Below, piece after piece: positions 1 through 12,800 of a stretch of DNA of 64,000 bases. Numbering within the stretch: the first letter of the stretch is position 1; every line of letters starts with the position of its first letter. Under the pieces are notes generated by a model that searched no databases, was not told the origin of the DNA, and saw nothing but the letters and a program-made list of their open reading frames with translations. Both the position numbers and the translations under genes were made by a program. This DNA is from Nemertoderma westbladi (lineage: Eukaryota; Xenacoelomorpha; Nemertodermatida; Nemertodermatidae), in NCBI GenBank assembly GCA_032718475.1, contig JAUCBJ010008443.1, forward strand, positions 1 through 64,000, given 5' to 3'.

Positions 1-3000
1 GGTGTTGTTGGGTCCGGGATCACTATCGGAGGTAGGGCAACCAAGGAGGTAGTGTGGTGTTGTTGGGTCTGGGACCAACAACGGAGGTAGGGCAACCAAG
101 GAGGTAGTGTGGTGTTGTTGGGTCTGGGACCAACAACGGAGGTACGGCAACCAAGGAGGTAGTGTGGTGTTGTTGGGTCCGGGATCACTATCGGAGGTAC
201 GGCAACCAAGGAGGTAGTGTGGTTTTGTTGGGCCTGGGACCAACAACGGAGGTAGGGCAACCAAGGAGGTAGTGTGGTGTTGTTGGGTCTGGGACCAACA
301 ACGGAGGTACGGCAACCAAGGAGGTAGTGTGGTGTTGTTGGGTCTGGGACCAACAACGGAGGTACGGCAACCAAGGAGGTAGTGTGGTGTTGTTGGGTCT
401 GGGATCAACAACGGAGGTAGGGCAACCAAGGAGGTAGTGTGGTGTTGTTGGGTCTGGGACCAACAACGGAGGTACGGCAACCAAGGAGGTAGTGTGGTGT
501 TGTTGGGTCCGGGATCACTAACGGAGGTACGGCAACCAAGGAGGTAGTGTGGTGTTGTTGGGTCCTGGGACCAACAACGGAGGTAGGGCAACCAAGGAGG
601 TAGTGTGGTGTTGTTGGGTCTGGGACCAACAACGGAGGTACGGCAACCAAGGAGGTAGTGTGGTGTTGTTGGGTCTGGGACCAACAACGGAGGTACGGCA
701 ACCAAGGAGGTAGTGTGGTGTTGTTGGGTCTGGGATCACTAACGGAGGTACGGCAACCAAGGAGGTAGTGTGGTGTTGTTGGGTCTGGGACCAACAACGG
801 AGGTACGGCAACCAAGGAGGTAGTGTGGTGTTGTTGGGTCTGGGACCAACAACGGAGGTAGGGCAACCAAGGAGGTAGTGTGGTGTTGTTGGGTCCGGGA
901 TCACTATCGGAGGTAGGGCAACCAAGGAGGTAGTGTGGTGTTGTTGGGCCTAGGACCAACAACGGAGGTACGGCAACCAAGGAGGTAGTGTGGTGTTGTT
1001 GGGTCTGGGACCAACAACGGAGGTACGGCAACCAAGGAGGTAGTGTGGTGTTGTTGGGTCCGGGATCACTAACGGAGGTAGGGCAACCAAGGAGGTAGTG
1101 TGGTGTTGTTGGGTCTGGGACCAACAACGGAGGTACGGCAACCAAGGAGGTAGTGTGGTGTTGTTGGGTCCGGGACCAACTAACGGAGGTACGGCAACCA
1201 AGGAGGTAGTGTGGTGTTGTTGGGTCCGGGATCACTAACGGAGGTAGGGCAACCAAGGAGGTAGTGTGGTGTTGTTGGGTCCTGGGACCAACAACGGAGG
1301 TACGGCAACCAAGGAGGTAGTGTGGTGTTGTTGGGTCTGGGACCAACAACGGAGGTAGGGCAACCAAGGAGGTAGTGTGGTGTTGTTGGGTCTGGGACCA
1401 ACAACGGAGGTACGGCAACCAAGGAGGTAGTGTGGTGTTGTTGGGTCCTGGGACCAACAACGGAGGTAGGGCAACCAAGGAGGTAGTGTGGTGTTGTTGG
1501 GTCTGGGACCAACAACGGAGGTCGGGCAACCAAGGAGGTAGTGTGGTGTTGTTGGGTCCGGGACCAACAACGGAGGTAGGGCAACCAAGGAGGTAGTGTG
1601 GTGTTGTTGGGTCCGGGACCAACAACGGAGGTACGGCAACCAAGGAGGTAGTGTGGTGTTGTTGGGTCCGGGACCAACAACGGAGGTACGGCAACCAAGG
1701 AGGTAGTGTGGTGTTGTTGGGTCTGGGACCAACAACGGAGGTACGGCAACCAAGGAGGTAGTGTGGTGTTGTTGGGTCTGGGACCAACAACGGAGGTACG
1801 GCAACCAAGGAGGTAGTGTGGTGTTGTTGGGTCTGGGACCAACAACGGAGGTACGGCAACCAAGGAGGTAGTGTGGTGTTGTTGGGTCTGGGACCAACAA
1901 CGGAGGTACGGCAACCAAGGAGGTAGTGTGGTGTTGTTGGGTCTGGGACCAACAACGGAGGTACGGCAACCAAGGAGGTAGTGTGGTGTTGTTGGGTCTG
2001 GGACCAACAACGGAGGTACGGCAACCAAGGAGGTAGTGTGGTGTTGTTGGGTCTGGGACCAACAACGGAGGTACGGCAACCAAGGAGGTAGTGTGGTGTT
2101 GTTGGGTCTGGGACCAACAACGGAGGTACGGCAACCAAGGAGGTAGTGTGGTGTTGTTGGGTCTGGGACCAACAACGGAGGTACGGCAACCAAGGAGGTA
2201 GTGTGGTGTTGTTGGGTCTGGGACCAACAACGGAGGTACGGCAACCAAGGAGGTAGTGTGGTGTTGTTGGGTCTGGGACCAACAACGGAGGTACGGCAAC
2301 CAAGGAGGTAGTGTGGTGTTGTTGGGCCTGGGACCAACAACGGAGGTACGGCAACCAAGGAGGTAGTGTGGTGTTGTTGGGTCTGGGACCAACAACGGAG
2401 GTAGGGCAACCAAGGAGGTAGTGTGGTGTTGTTGGGTCCTGGGACCAACAACGGAGGTACGGCAACCAAGGAGGTAGTGTGGTGTTGTTGGGTCCTGGGA
2501 CCAACAACGGAGGTAGGGCAACCAAGGAGGTAGTGTGGTGTTGTTGGGTCCTGGGACCAACAACGGAGGTAGGGCAACCAAGGAGGTAGTGTGGTGTTGT
2601 TGGGTCCGGGATCACTAACGGAGGTACGGCAACCAAGGAGGTAGTGTGGTGTTGTTGGGTCCTGGGACCAACAACGGAGGTACGGCAACCAAGGAGGTAG
2701 TGTGGTGTTGTTGGGTCTGGGACCAACAACGGAGGTACGGCAACCAAGGAGGTAGTGTGGTGTTGTTGGGTCTGGGATCAACAACGGAGGTACGGCAACC
2801 AAGGAGGTAGTGTGGTGTTGTTGGGTCTGGGACCAACAACGGAGGTAGGCAACCAAGGAGGTAGTGTGGTGTTGTTGGGTCTGGGACCAACAACGGAGGT
2901 AGGGCAACCAAGGAGGTAGTGTGGTGTTGTTGGGTCCGGGACCAACAACGGAGGTACGGCAACCAAGGAGGTAGTGTGGTGTTGTTGGGTCCGGGACCAA

Positions 3001-4860
3001 CAACGGAGGTACGGCAACCAAGGAGGTAGTGTGGTGTTGTTGGGTCTGGGACCAACAACGGAGGTACGGCAACCAAGGAGGTAGTGTGGTGTTGTTGGGT
3101 CTGGGACCAACAACGGAGGTAGGGCAACCAAGGAGGTAGTGTGGTGTTGTTGGGTCTGGGACCAACAACGGAGGTAGGGCAACCAAGGAGGTAGTGTGGT
3201 GTTGTTGGGTCCGGGATCACTAACGGAGGTACGGCAACCAAGGAGGTAGTGTGGTGTTGTTGGGCCTGGGACCAACAACGGAGGTACGGCAACCAAGGAG
3301 GTAGTGTGGTGTTGTTGGGTCTGGGACCAACAACGGAGGTACGGCAACCAAGGAGGTAGTGTGGTGTTGTTGGGTCTGGGATCACTAACGGAGGTACGGC
3401 AACCAAGGAGGTAGTGTGGTGTTGTTGGGTCTGGGACCAACAACGGAGGTAGGCAACCAAGGAGGTAGTGTGGTGTTGTTGGGTCTGGGACCAACAACGG
3501 AGGTAGGGCAACCAAGGAGGTAGTGTGGTGTTGTTGGGTCCGGGACCAACAACGGAGGTACGGCAACCAAGGAGGTAGTGTGGTGTTGTTGGGTCCTGGG
3601 ACCAACAACGGAGGTACGGCAACCAAGGAGGTAGTGTGGTGTTGTTGGGTCCGGGACCAACAACGGAGGTACGGCAACCAAGGAGGTAGTGTGGTGTTGT
3701 TGGGTCTGGGACCAACAACGGAGGTACGGCAACCAAGGAGGTAGTGTGGTGTTGTTGGGTCCGGGACCAACAACGGAGGTACGGCAACCAAGGAGGTAGT
3801 GTGGTGTTGTTGGGTCTGGGACCACTAACGGAGGTACGGCAACCAAGGAGGTAGTGTGGTGTTGTTGGGTCTGGGACCAACAACGGAGGTACGGCAACCA
3901 AGGAGGTAGTGTGGTGTTGTTGGGTCTGGGACCAACAACGGAGGTACGGCAACCAAGGAGGTAGTGTGGTGTTGTTGGGTCTGGGACCAACAACGGAGGT
4001 ACGGCAACCAAGGAGGTAGTGTGGTGTTGTTGGGTCTGGGACCAACAACGGAGGTAGGGCAACCAAGGAGGTAGTGTGGTGTTGTTGGGTCTGGGATCAC
4101 TAACGGAGGTACGGCAACCAAGGAGGTAGTGTGGTGTTGTTGGGTCTGGGACCAACAACGGAGGTACGGCAACCAAGGAGGTAGTGTGGTGTTGTTGGGT
4201 CTGGGACCAACAACGGAGGTAGGGCAACCAAGGAGGTAGTGTGGTGTTGTTGGGTCTGGGACCAACAACGGAGGTACGGCAACCAAGGAGGTAGTGTGGT
4301 GTTGTTGGGTCTGGGACCAACAACGGAGGTACGGCAACCAAGGAGGTAGTGTGGTGTTGTTGGGTCTGGGACCAACAACGGAGGTACGGCAACCAAGGAG
4401 GTAGTGTGGTGTTGTTGGGTCCGGGATCACTAACGGAGGTACGGCAACCAAGGAGGTAGTGTGGTGTTGTTGGGTCTGGGACCAACAACGGAGGTAGGGC
4501 AACCAAGGAGGTAGTGTGGTGTTGTTGGGTCTGGGACCAACAACGGAGGTACGGCAACCAAGGAGGTAGTGTGGTGTTGTTGGGTCTGGGATCACTAACG
4601 GAGGTACGGCAACCAAGGAGGTAGTGTGGTGTTGTTGGGTCTGGGACCAACAACGGAGGTACGGCAACCAAGGAGGTAGTGTGGTGTTGTTGGGTCTGGG
4701 ATCACTAACGGAGGTACGGCAACCAAGGAGGTAGTGTGGTGTTGTTGGGTCCGGGACCAACAACGGAGGTACGGCAACCAAGGAGGTAGTGTGGTGTTGT
4801 TGGGTCTGGGACCAACAACGGAGGTACGGCAACCAAGGAGGTAGTGTGGTGTTGTTGGGT

Positions 4861-5520
4861 CTGGGATCACTAACGGAGGTACGGCAACCAAGGAGGTAGT
4901 GTGGTGTTGTTGGGTCTGGGACCACCAACGGAGGTACGGCAACCAAGGAGGTAGTGTGGTGTTGTTGGGTCTGGGATCACTAACGGAGGTACGGCAACCA
5001 AGGAGGTAGTGTGGTGTTGTTGGGTCTGGGACCAACAACGGAGGTACGGCAACCAAGGAGGTAGTGTGGTGTTGTTGGGTCTGGGATCACTAACGGAGGT
5101 ACGGCAACCAAGGAGGTAGTGTGGTGTTGTTGGGTCTGGGACCACCAACGGAGGTACGGCAACCAAGGAGGTAGTGTGGTGTTGTTGGGTCTGGGATCAC
5201 TAACGGAGGTCGGGCAACCAAGGAGGTAGTGTGGTGTTGTTGGGTCTGGGACCAACAACGGAGGTACGGCAACCAAGGAGGTAGTGTGGTGTTGTTGGGT
5301 CTGGGATCACTAACGGAGGTACGGCAACCAAGGAGGTAGTGTGGTGTTGTTGGGTCTGGGACCACCAACGGAGGTACGGTAACCAAGGAGGTAGTGTGGT
5401 GTTGTTGGGTCTGGGATCACTAACGGAGGTACGGCAACCAAGGAGGTAGTGTGGTGTTGTTGGGTCTGGGACCAACAACGGAGGTAGGGCCATCAAGGAG
5501 GTAGTGTGGTGTTGTTGGGT
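4861..5520. repeat. Four-unit (220-bp) higher-order repeat in the 55-bp satellite
   Basis: Unit types follow the order B, C, B, A three times in succession (B at about 4861, C 4916, B 4971, A 5026, and so on). This gives a 220-bp super-period. It shows that blocks of four units were amplified together rather than unit by unit. Confidence 0.85.
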
Positions 5521-6950
5521 CTGGGATCACTAACGGAGGTACGGCAACCAAGGAGGTAGTGTGGTGTTGTTGGGTCTGGGATCACTAACGGAGGTACGGC
5601 AACCAAGGAGGTAGTGTGGTGTTGTTGGGTCTGGGATCACTAACGGAGGTACGGCAACCAAGGAGGTAGTGTGGTGTTGTTGGGTCTGGGACCAACAACG
5701 GAGGTAGGGCAACCAAGGAGGTAGTGTGGTGTTGTTGGTTCTGGGACCAACAACGGAGGTACGGCAACCAAGGAGGTAGTGTGGTGTTGTTGGGTCTGGG
5801 ATCACTAACGGAGGTCGGGCAACCAAGGAGGTAGTGTGGTGTTGTTGGGTCTGGGACCAACAACGGAGGTACGGCAACCAAGGAGGTAGTGTGGTGTTGT
5901 TGGGTCTGGGACCACCAACGGAGGTAGGGCAACCAAGGAGGTAGTGTGGTGTTGTTGGGTCTGGGACCAACAACGGAGGTAGGGCCATCAAGGAGGTAGT
6001 GTGGTGTTGTTGGGTCTGGGATCACTAACGGAGGTACGGCAACCAAGGAGGTAGTGTGGTGTTGTTGGGTCTGGGATCACTAACGGAGGTACGGCAACCA
6101 AGGAGGTAGTGTGGTGTTGTTGGGTCTGGGATCACTAACGGAGGTACGGCAACCAAGGAGGTAGTGTGGTGTTGTTGGGTCTGGGACCAACAACGGAGGT
6201 AGGGCAACCAAGGAGGTAGTGTGGTGTTGTTGGGTCTGGGACCAACAACGGAGGTACGGCAACCAAGGAGGTAGTGTGGTGTTGTTGGGTCTGGGATCAC
6301 TAACGGAGGTCGGGCAACCAAGGAGGTAGTGTGGTGTTGTTGGGTCTGGGATCACTAGCGGAGGTACGGCAACCAAGGAGGTAGTGTGGTGTTGTTGGGT
6401 CTGGGACCACCAACGGAGGTACGGCAACCAAGGAGGTAGTGTGGTGTTGTTGGGTCTGGGACCAACAACGGAGGTAGGGCCATCAAGGAGGTAGTGTGGT
6501 GTTGTTGGGTCTGGGATCACTAACGGAGGTACGGCAACCAAGGAGGTAGTGTGGTGTTGTTGGGTCTGGGATCACTAACGGAGGTACGGCAACCAAGGAG
6601 GTAGTGTGGTGTTGTTGGGTCTGGGATCACTAACGGAGGTACGGCAACCAAGGAGGTAGTGTGGTGTTGTTGGGTCTGGGACCAACAACGGAGGTAGGGC
6701 AACCAAGGAGGTAGTGTGGTGTTGTTGGGTCTGGGACCAACAACGGAGGTACGGCAACCAAGGAGGTAGTGTGGTGTTGTTGGGTCTGGGATCACTAACG
6801 GAGGTCGGGCAACCAAGGAGGTAGTGTGGTGTTGTTGGGTCTGGGACCAACAACGGAGGTACGGCAACCAAGGAGGTAGTGTGGTGTTGTTGGGCCTGGG
6901 ACCAACAACGGAGGTACGGCAACCAAGGAGGTAGTGTGGTGTTGTTGGGT
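5466..6950. repeat. Nine-unit (495-bp) higher-order repeat in the 55-bp satellite
   Basis: The rare variant GGGCCATCAAGG occurs three times at exactly 495-bp spacing (variant base at 5490, 5985 and 6480). Each occurrence is followed by the same unit-type series: B, B, B, A with GGTAGGG, A, B with GGTCGGG, a variable unit, C or A, then the marker again. The seventh unit differs between copies (A, B, A). Nine times 55 is 495, so this is a clear nine-mer duplicated at least twice. Confidence 0.88.
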
Positions 6951-9900
6951 CCGGGATCACTAACGGAGGTACGGCAACCAAGGAGGTAGTGTGGTGTTGT
7001 TGGGTCCGGGACCAACAACGGAGGTACGGCAACCAAGGAGGTAGTGTGGTGTTGTTGGGTCTGGGACCACCAACGGAGGTACGGCAACCAAGGAGGTAGT
7101 GTGGTGTTGTTGGGTCTGGGACCACCAACGGAGGTAGGGCAACCAAGGAGGTAGTGTGGTGTTGTTGGGTCTGGGATCACTAGCGGAGGTACGGCAACCA
7201 AGGAGGTAGTGTGGTGTTGTTGGGTCTGGGACCACCAACGGAGGTACGGCAACCAAGGAGGTAGTGTGGTGTTGTTGGGTCTGGGACCACCAACGGAGGT
7301 ACGGCAACCAAGGAGGTAGTGTGGTGTTGTTGGGTCTGGGATCACTAACGGAGGTACGGGCAACCAAGGAGGTAGTGTGGTGTTGTTGGGTCTGGGACCA
7401 ACAACGGAGGTAGGGCAACCAAGGAGGTAGTGTGGTGTTGTTGGGTCTGGGACCAACAACGGAGGTAGGGCAACCAAGGAGGTAGTGTGGTGTTGTTGGG
7501 TCTGGGACCACCAACGGAGGTACGGCAACCAAGGAGGTAGTGTGGTGTTGTTGGGTCTGGGATCACTAACGGAGGTACGGCAACCAAGGAGGTAGTGTGG
7601 TGTTGTTGGGTCTGGGACCAACAACGGAGGTACGGCAACCAAGGAGGTAGTGTGGTGTTGTTGGGTCTGGGACCAACAACGGAGGTAGGGCAACCAAGGA
7701 GGTAGTGTGGTGTTGTTGGGTCCGGGATCACTAACGGAGGTACGGCAACCAAGGAGGTAGTGTGGTGTTGTTGGGTCTGGGACCACCAACGGAGGTACGG
7801 CAACCAAGGAGGTAGTGTGGTGTTGTTGGGTCTGGGACCACCAACGGAGGTAGGGCAACCAAGGAGGTAGTGTGGTGTTGTTGGGTCTGGGACCAACAAC
7901 GGAGGTACGGCAACCAAGGAGGTAGTGTGGTGTTGTTGGGTCTGGGACCACCAACGGAGGTACGGCAACCAAGGAGGTAGTGTGGTGTTGTTGGGTCTGG
8001 GATCACTAACGGAGGTACGGCAACCAAGGAGGTAGTGTGGTGTTGTTGGGTCCGGGACCAACAACGGAGGTAGGGCAACCAAGGAGGTAGTGTGGTGTTG
8101 TTGGGTCTGGGATCAACAACGGAGGTACGGCAACCAAGGAGGTAGTGTGGTGTTGTTGGGTCTGGGACCAACAACGGAGGTAGGGCAACCAAGGAGGTAG
8201 TGTGGTGTTGTTGGGTCCGGGATCACTAACGGAGGTACGGCAACCAAGGAGGTAGTGTGGTGTTGTTGGGTCCGGGACCAACAACGGAGGTAGGGCAACC
8301 AAGGAGGTAGTGTGGTGTTGTTGGGTCTGGGACCACCAACGGAGGTAGGGCAACCAAGGAGGTAGTGTGGTGTTGTTGGGTCTGGGACCACCAACGGAGG
8401 TAGGGCAACCAAGGAGGTAGTGTGGTGTTGTTGGGTCCGGGACCAACAACGGAGGTAGGGCAACCAAGGAGGTAGTGTGGTGTTGTTGGGTCTGGGACCA
8501 CCAACGGAGGTAGGGCAACCAAGGAGGTAGTGTGGTGTTGTTGGGTCCGGGATCACTAACGGAGGTACGGCAACCAAGGAGGTAGTGTGGTGTTGTTGGG
8601 TCTGGGACCAACAACGGAGGTAGGGCAACCAAGGAGGTAGTGTGGTGTTGTTGGGTCTGGGACCAACAACGGAGGTACGGCAACCAAGGAGGTAGTGTGG
8701 TGTTGTTGGGTCTGGGATCACTAACGGAGGTACGGCAACCAAGGAGGTAGTGTGGTGTTGTTGGGTCTGGGACCACCAACGGAGGTACGGCAACCAAGGA
8801 GGTAGTGTGGTGTTGTTGGGTCTGGGACCACCAACGGAGGTAGGGCAACCAAGGAGGTAGTGTGGTGTTGTTGGGTCTGGGACCACCAACGGAGGTAGGG
8901 CAACCAAGGAGGTAGTGTGGTGTTGTTGGGTCCGGGATCACTAACGGAGGTACGGCAACCAAGGAGGTAGTGTGGTGTTGTTGGGTCTGGGACCACCAAC
9001 GGAGGTACGGCAACCAAGGAGGTAGTGTGGTGTTGTTGGGTCTGGGACTACCAACGGAGGTAGGGCAACCAAGGAGGTAGTGTGGTGTTGTTGGGTCTGG
9101 GACCAACAACGGAGGTACGGCAACCAAGGAGGTAGTGTGGTGTTGTTGGGTCCGGGATCACCAACGGAGGTAGGGCAACCAAGGAGGTAGTGTGGTGTTG
9201 TTGGGTCTGGGACCAACAACGGAGGTACGGCAACCAAGGAGGTAGAGTGGTGTTGTTGGGTCTGGGACCAACAACGGAGGTACGGCAACCAAGGAGGTAG
9301 TGTGGTGTTGTTGGGTCTGGGATCACTAACGGAGGTACGGCAACCAAGGAGGTAGTGTGGTGTTGTTGGGTCTGGGACCAACAACGGAGGTACGGCAACC
9401 AAGGAGGTAGTGTGGTGTTGTTGGGTCTGGGACCACCAACGGAGGTACGGCAACCAAGGAGGTAGTGTGGTGTTGTTGGGTCTGGGACCACCAACGGAGG
9501 TACGGCAACCAAGGAGGTAGTGTGGTGTTGTTGGGTCCGGGATCACTAACGGAGGTACGGCAACCAAGGAGGTAGTGTGGTGTTGTTGGGTCCGGGACCA
9601 ACAACGGAGGTACGGCAACCAAGGAGGTAGTGTGGTGTTGTTGGGTCTGGGACCACCAACGGAGGTACGGCAACCAAGGAGGTAGTGTGGTGTTGTTGGG
9701 TCTGGGACCACCAACGGAGGTAGGGCAACCAAGGAGGTAGTGTGGTGTTGTTGGGTCTGGGACCACTAACGGAGGTAGGGCAACCAAGGAGGTAGTGTGG
9801 TGTTGTTGGGTCCGGGATCACTAACGGAGGTACGGCAACCAAGGAGGTAGTGTGGTGTTGTTGGGTCCGGGACCAACAACGGAGGTAGGGCAACCAAGGA

Positions 9901-11775
9901 GGTAGTGTGGTGTTGTTGGGTCCGGGACCAACAACGGAGGTAGGGCAACCAAGGAGGTAGTGTGGTGTTGTTGGGTCCGGGACCAACAACGGAGGTAGGG
10001 CAACCAAGGAGGTAGTGTGGTGTTGTTGGGTCCAGGATCACTAACGGAGGTAGGGCAACCAAGGAGGTAGTGTGGTGTTGTTGGGTCCGGGACCAACAAC
10101 GGAGGTAGGGCAACCAAGGAGGTAGTGTGGTGTTGTTGGGTCTGGGATCACTAACGGAGGTACGGCAACCAAGGAGGTAGTGTGGTGTTGTTGGGTCCGG
10201 GACCAACAACGGAGGTAGGGCAACCAAGGAGGTAGTGTGGTGTTGTTGGGTCTGGGATCACTAACGGAGGTACGGCAACCAAGGAGGTAGTGTGGTGTTG
10301 TTGGGTCCGGGATCACTAGCGGAGGTACGGCAACCAAGGAGGTAGTGTGGTGTTGTTGGGTCCGGGATCACTAACGGAGGTAGGGCAACCAAGGAGGTAG
10401 TGTGGTGTTGTTGGGTCCGGGATCACTAACGGAGGTAGGGCAACCAAGGAGGTAGTGTGGTGTTGTTGGGTCCGGGACCAACAACGGAGGTAGGGCAACC
10501 AAGGAGGTAGTGTGGTGTTGTTGGGTCCGGGACCAACAACGGAGGTAGGGCAACCAAGGAGGTAGTATGGTGTTGTTGGGTCCGGGACCAACAACGGAGG
10601 TACAGCAACCAAGGAGGTAGTGTGGTGTTGTTGGGTCCAGGATCACTAACGGAGGTACGGCAACCAAGGAGGTAGTGTGGTGTTGTTGGGTCCGGGATCA
10701 CTAACGGAGGTACGGCAACCAAGGAGGTAGTGTGGTGTTGTTGGGTCCGGGACCAACAACGGAGGTAGGGCAACCAAGGAGGTAGTGTGGTGTTGTTGGG
10801 TCCGGGATCAACAACGGAGGTACGGCAACCAAGGAGGTAGTGTGGTGTTGTTGGGTCCGGGATCACTAACGGAGGTACGGCAACCAAGGAGGTAGTGTGG
10901 TGTTGTTGGGTCCGGGACCAACAACGGAGGTAGGGCAACCAAGGAGGTAGTGTGGTGTTGTTGGGTCCGGGACCAACAACGGAGGTAGGGCAACCAAGGA
11001 GGTAGTGTGGTGTTGTTGGGTTGGGGACCAACAACGGAGGTACGGCAACCAAGGAGGTAGTGTGGTGTTGTTGGGTCCGAGATCACTAACGGAGGTACGG
11101 CAACCAAGGAGGTAGTGTGGTGTTGTTGGGTCCGGGATCACTAACGGAGGTACGGCAACCAAGGAGGTAGTGTGGTGTTGTTGGGTCCGGGATCTCTAAC
11201 GGAGGTAGGGCAACCAAGGAGTTAGTGTGGTGTTGTTGGGTCCGGGATCACTAACGGAGGTAGGGCAACCAAGGAGGTAGTGTGGTGTTGTTGGGTCCAG
11301 GATCACTAACGGAGGTAGGGCAACCAAGGAGGTAGTGTGGTGTTGTTGGGTCCGGGACCAACAACGGAGGAAGGGCAACCAAGGAGGTAGTGTGGTGTTG
11401 TTGGGGCCGGGACCAACAACGGAGGTAGGGCAACCAAGGAGGTAGTGTGGTGTTATTGGGCCTGGGACCAACACTACCAGGTAGGGCAACCAAGGAGGTA
11501 GTGTGGTGTTGTTGGGTCTGGGACCAACAACGGAGGTACGGCAACCAAGGAGGTAGTGTGGTGTTGTTGGGTCCGGGATCAACAATGGAGGTAGGGCAAC
11601 CAAGGAGGTAGTGTGGTGTTGTTGGGCCTGGGACCAACACTACCAGGTAGGGCAACCAAGGAGGTAGTGTGGTGTTGTTGGGTCTGGGACCAACAATGGA
11701 GGTAGGGCAACCAAGGAGGTAGTATGGTGTTGTTAGGTCCGGGACCAACAATGGAGGTAGGGCAACCAAGGATGT

Positions 11776-12800
11776 AGTCCAGTCCCAGTAAGTGGGGTAT
11801 TAACAAAGGTTTCCATGACCCCTGGTTCCTCATAAATACTTCCCGAACCAGCCTCACTCTCTGATAAACCAAATTTTGCCAGTTTTAATCGGCGCTTTTG
11901 TTCTGCCTGATACTGCATTAACCCCCTCAACCGGGTATGCATATCGTCCCGCATTCTCTTACCAGCTATCTCTCTCTCCCTATCCTCTCTAACACTCTGG
12001 TTCACCTACTGCCTCTCTCTCTCAACCCTCTCTGCTTCCATCATGTCTTGCTCTTTACCCTCTTTCACCTCTCTTTCAATCCTCTCTGCTTCCCTCATGT
12101 CTCGCTCTTTACGCTCGTTCACCTCTCTCTCAACCCTCTGTCTATACTCTCTCACTGCTTTCTCGGCCTTCTCTCCACACTCTCACTCTAACTCATGCTC
12201 CCTTTCTAACAATGCAGTTCCCTCCTCTAACTGCCTCTCTAACTCCTTTTGGTCCAACGTGGCTATGTCCAATTGACACGCCACATCTATCTCTAACACC
12301 CTTCTTGCTTTCGTGGAAACAGTTCTGTGGCGACCTCTCTCACCCTCTCATTCGCTAGTTCTCCCTGCCCAAATCGGGCTAAGTAATGGAAATGTTTGTA
12401 GCACTCATCGAGTCGGCGCTCCAGTTTACCTTGGTCTGCCTTTTCGGTGATCGTGGCATCCTTGAGTATCCTCCCGGTGGCATTGTATCCCCGTCGCAGG
12501 CGATCGCTCGTCCCGATGTCCTCCTCCTGAACCTCCTGGCCTCCTTTCCTCGTCCAGCGTTGCACCGTTGGCCCCACTATTGCAGTTCCAGTGGACCAAC
12601 CACCGCCCGTAGCCACTGATTGGCAGGCGACTCCGGTGCTCCTCTTGCCGCTCCCGTCTTGTGTTGACTCGCTTTCCCGATCATCGCGTACCCATCCGCC
12701 TTCATCCACTCCAACCAGACCGTCGTCTTTCGGTGAATCCGGTATGGCGGGCTGGTACCGCTGAGTCGCCCCATCCCTGATTGTCTCGTCTCTGTCATCG
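11776..12800 (-). pseudogene. Decayed gag-like coding remnant, minus strand
   Basis: Three overlapping minus-strand open frames form a broken coding region read from about 12800 down to 11776. The upstream frame (12798-12577) has WLEWMKADGYAM. The middle frame (12709-12293) has LDECYKHFHYLARFGQGELA. The last frame (12005 to the satellite) has an Arg/Glu-rich heptad-like stretch followed by YQAEQKRRLKLAKFGLSE. Changes of frame mean it is not one intact gene. Between about 12030 and 12150 the sequence repeats with a 54-bp (18-residue) period, giving charged units of the kind ERxERDMxEAERxEREV, which suggests a coiled coil. I do not recognise the family. The layout and position suggest a gag-like protein of a degraded retroelement, but no protease, RT or integrase is present. 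The last frame runs directly into the 55-bp satellite. Confidence 0.4.
12031..12150. repeat. 54-bp internal repeat, about 2.2 copies
   Basis: TCTGCTTCC(A/C)TCATGTCT recurs at 12031 and 12085, and the following sequence (GCTCTTTAC, TTCACCTCTCT) also matches. The period is 54 bp. In the minus-strand frame it encodes an 18-residue charged repeat. Confidence 0.7.

Larger units (their letters stand above)
1..11772. repeat. 55-bp satellite array, about 214 units
   Basis: Uninterrupted head-to-tail 55-bp units fill the first 11.8 kb and continue off the left edge. A unit runs GGTGTTGTTGGGTC(T/C)GGGA, a variable 8-9 nt segment, CGGAGGTA(C/G)GG, then CAACCAAGGAGGTAGTGT. The variable segment defines three unit types: CCAACAAC (A), TCACTAAC (B) and CCACCAAC (C). 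Type A units contain a dyad, GTTGTTGG paired with CCAACAAC. Units from about 1620 to 2320 are nearly identical, while units near the right edge (10990-11772) carry more substitutions and small indels, as expected when the interior is homogenised and the edge decays. Long minus-strand open frames cross the array but are only periodic. Confidence 0.98.

Noticed and set aside
188-11600. Many minus-strand open frames (up to 780 codons) in the first 11.6 kb
   Set aside because: They are periodic translations of the 55-bp satellite with no domain, no unique sequence and no splice or promoter context.
1-11772. Possible CRISPR array
   Set aside because: The units are contiguous 55-mers with no unique spacers, and the surrounding genes are animal and retrotransposon genes.
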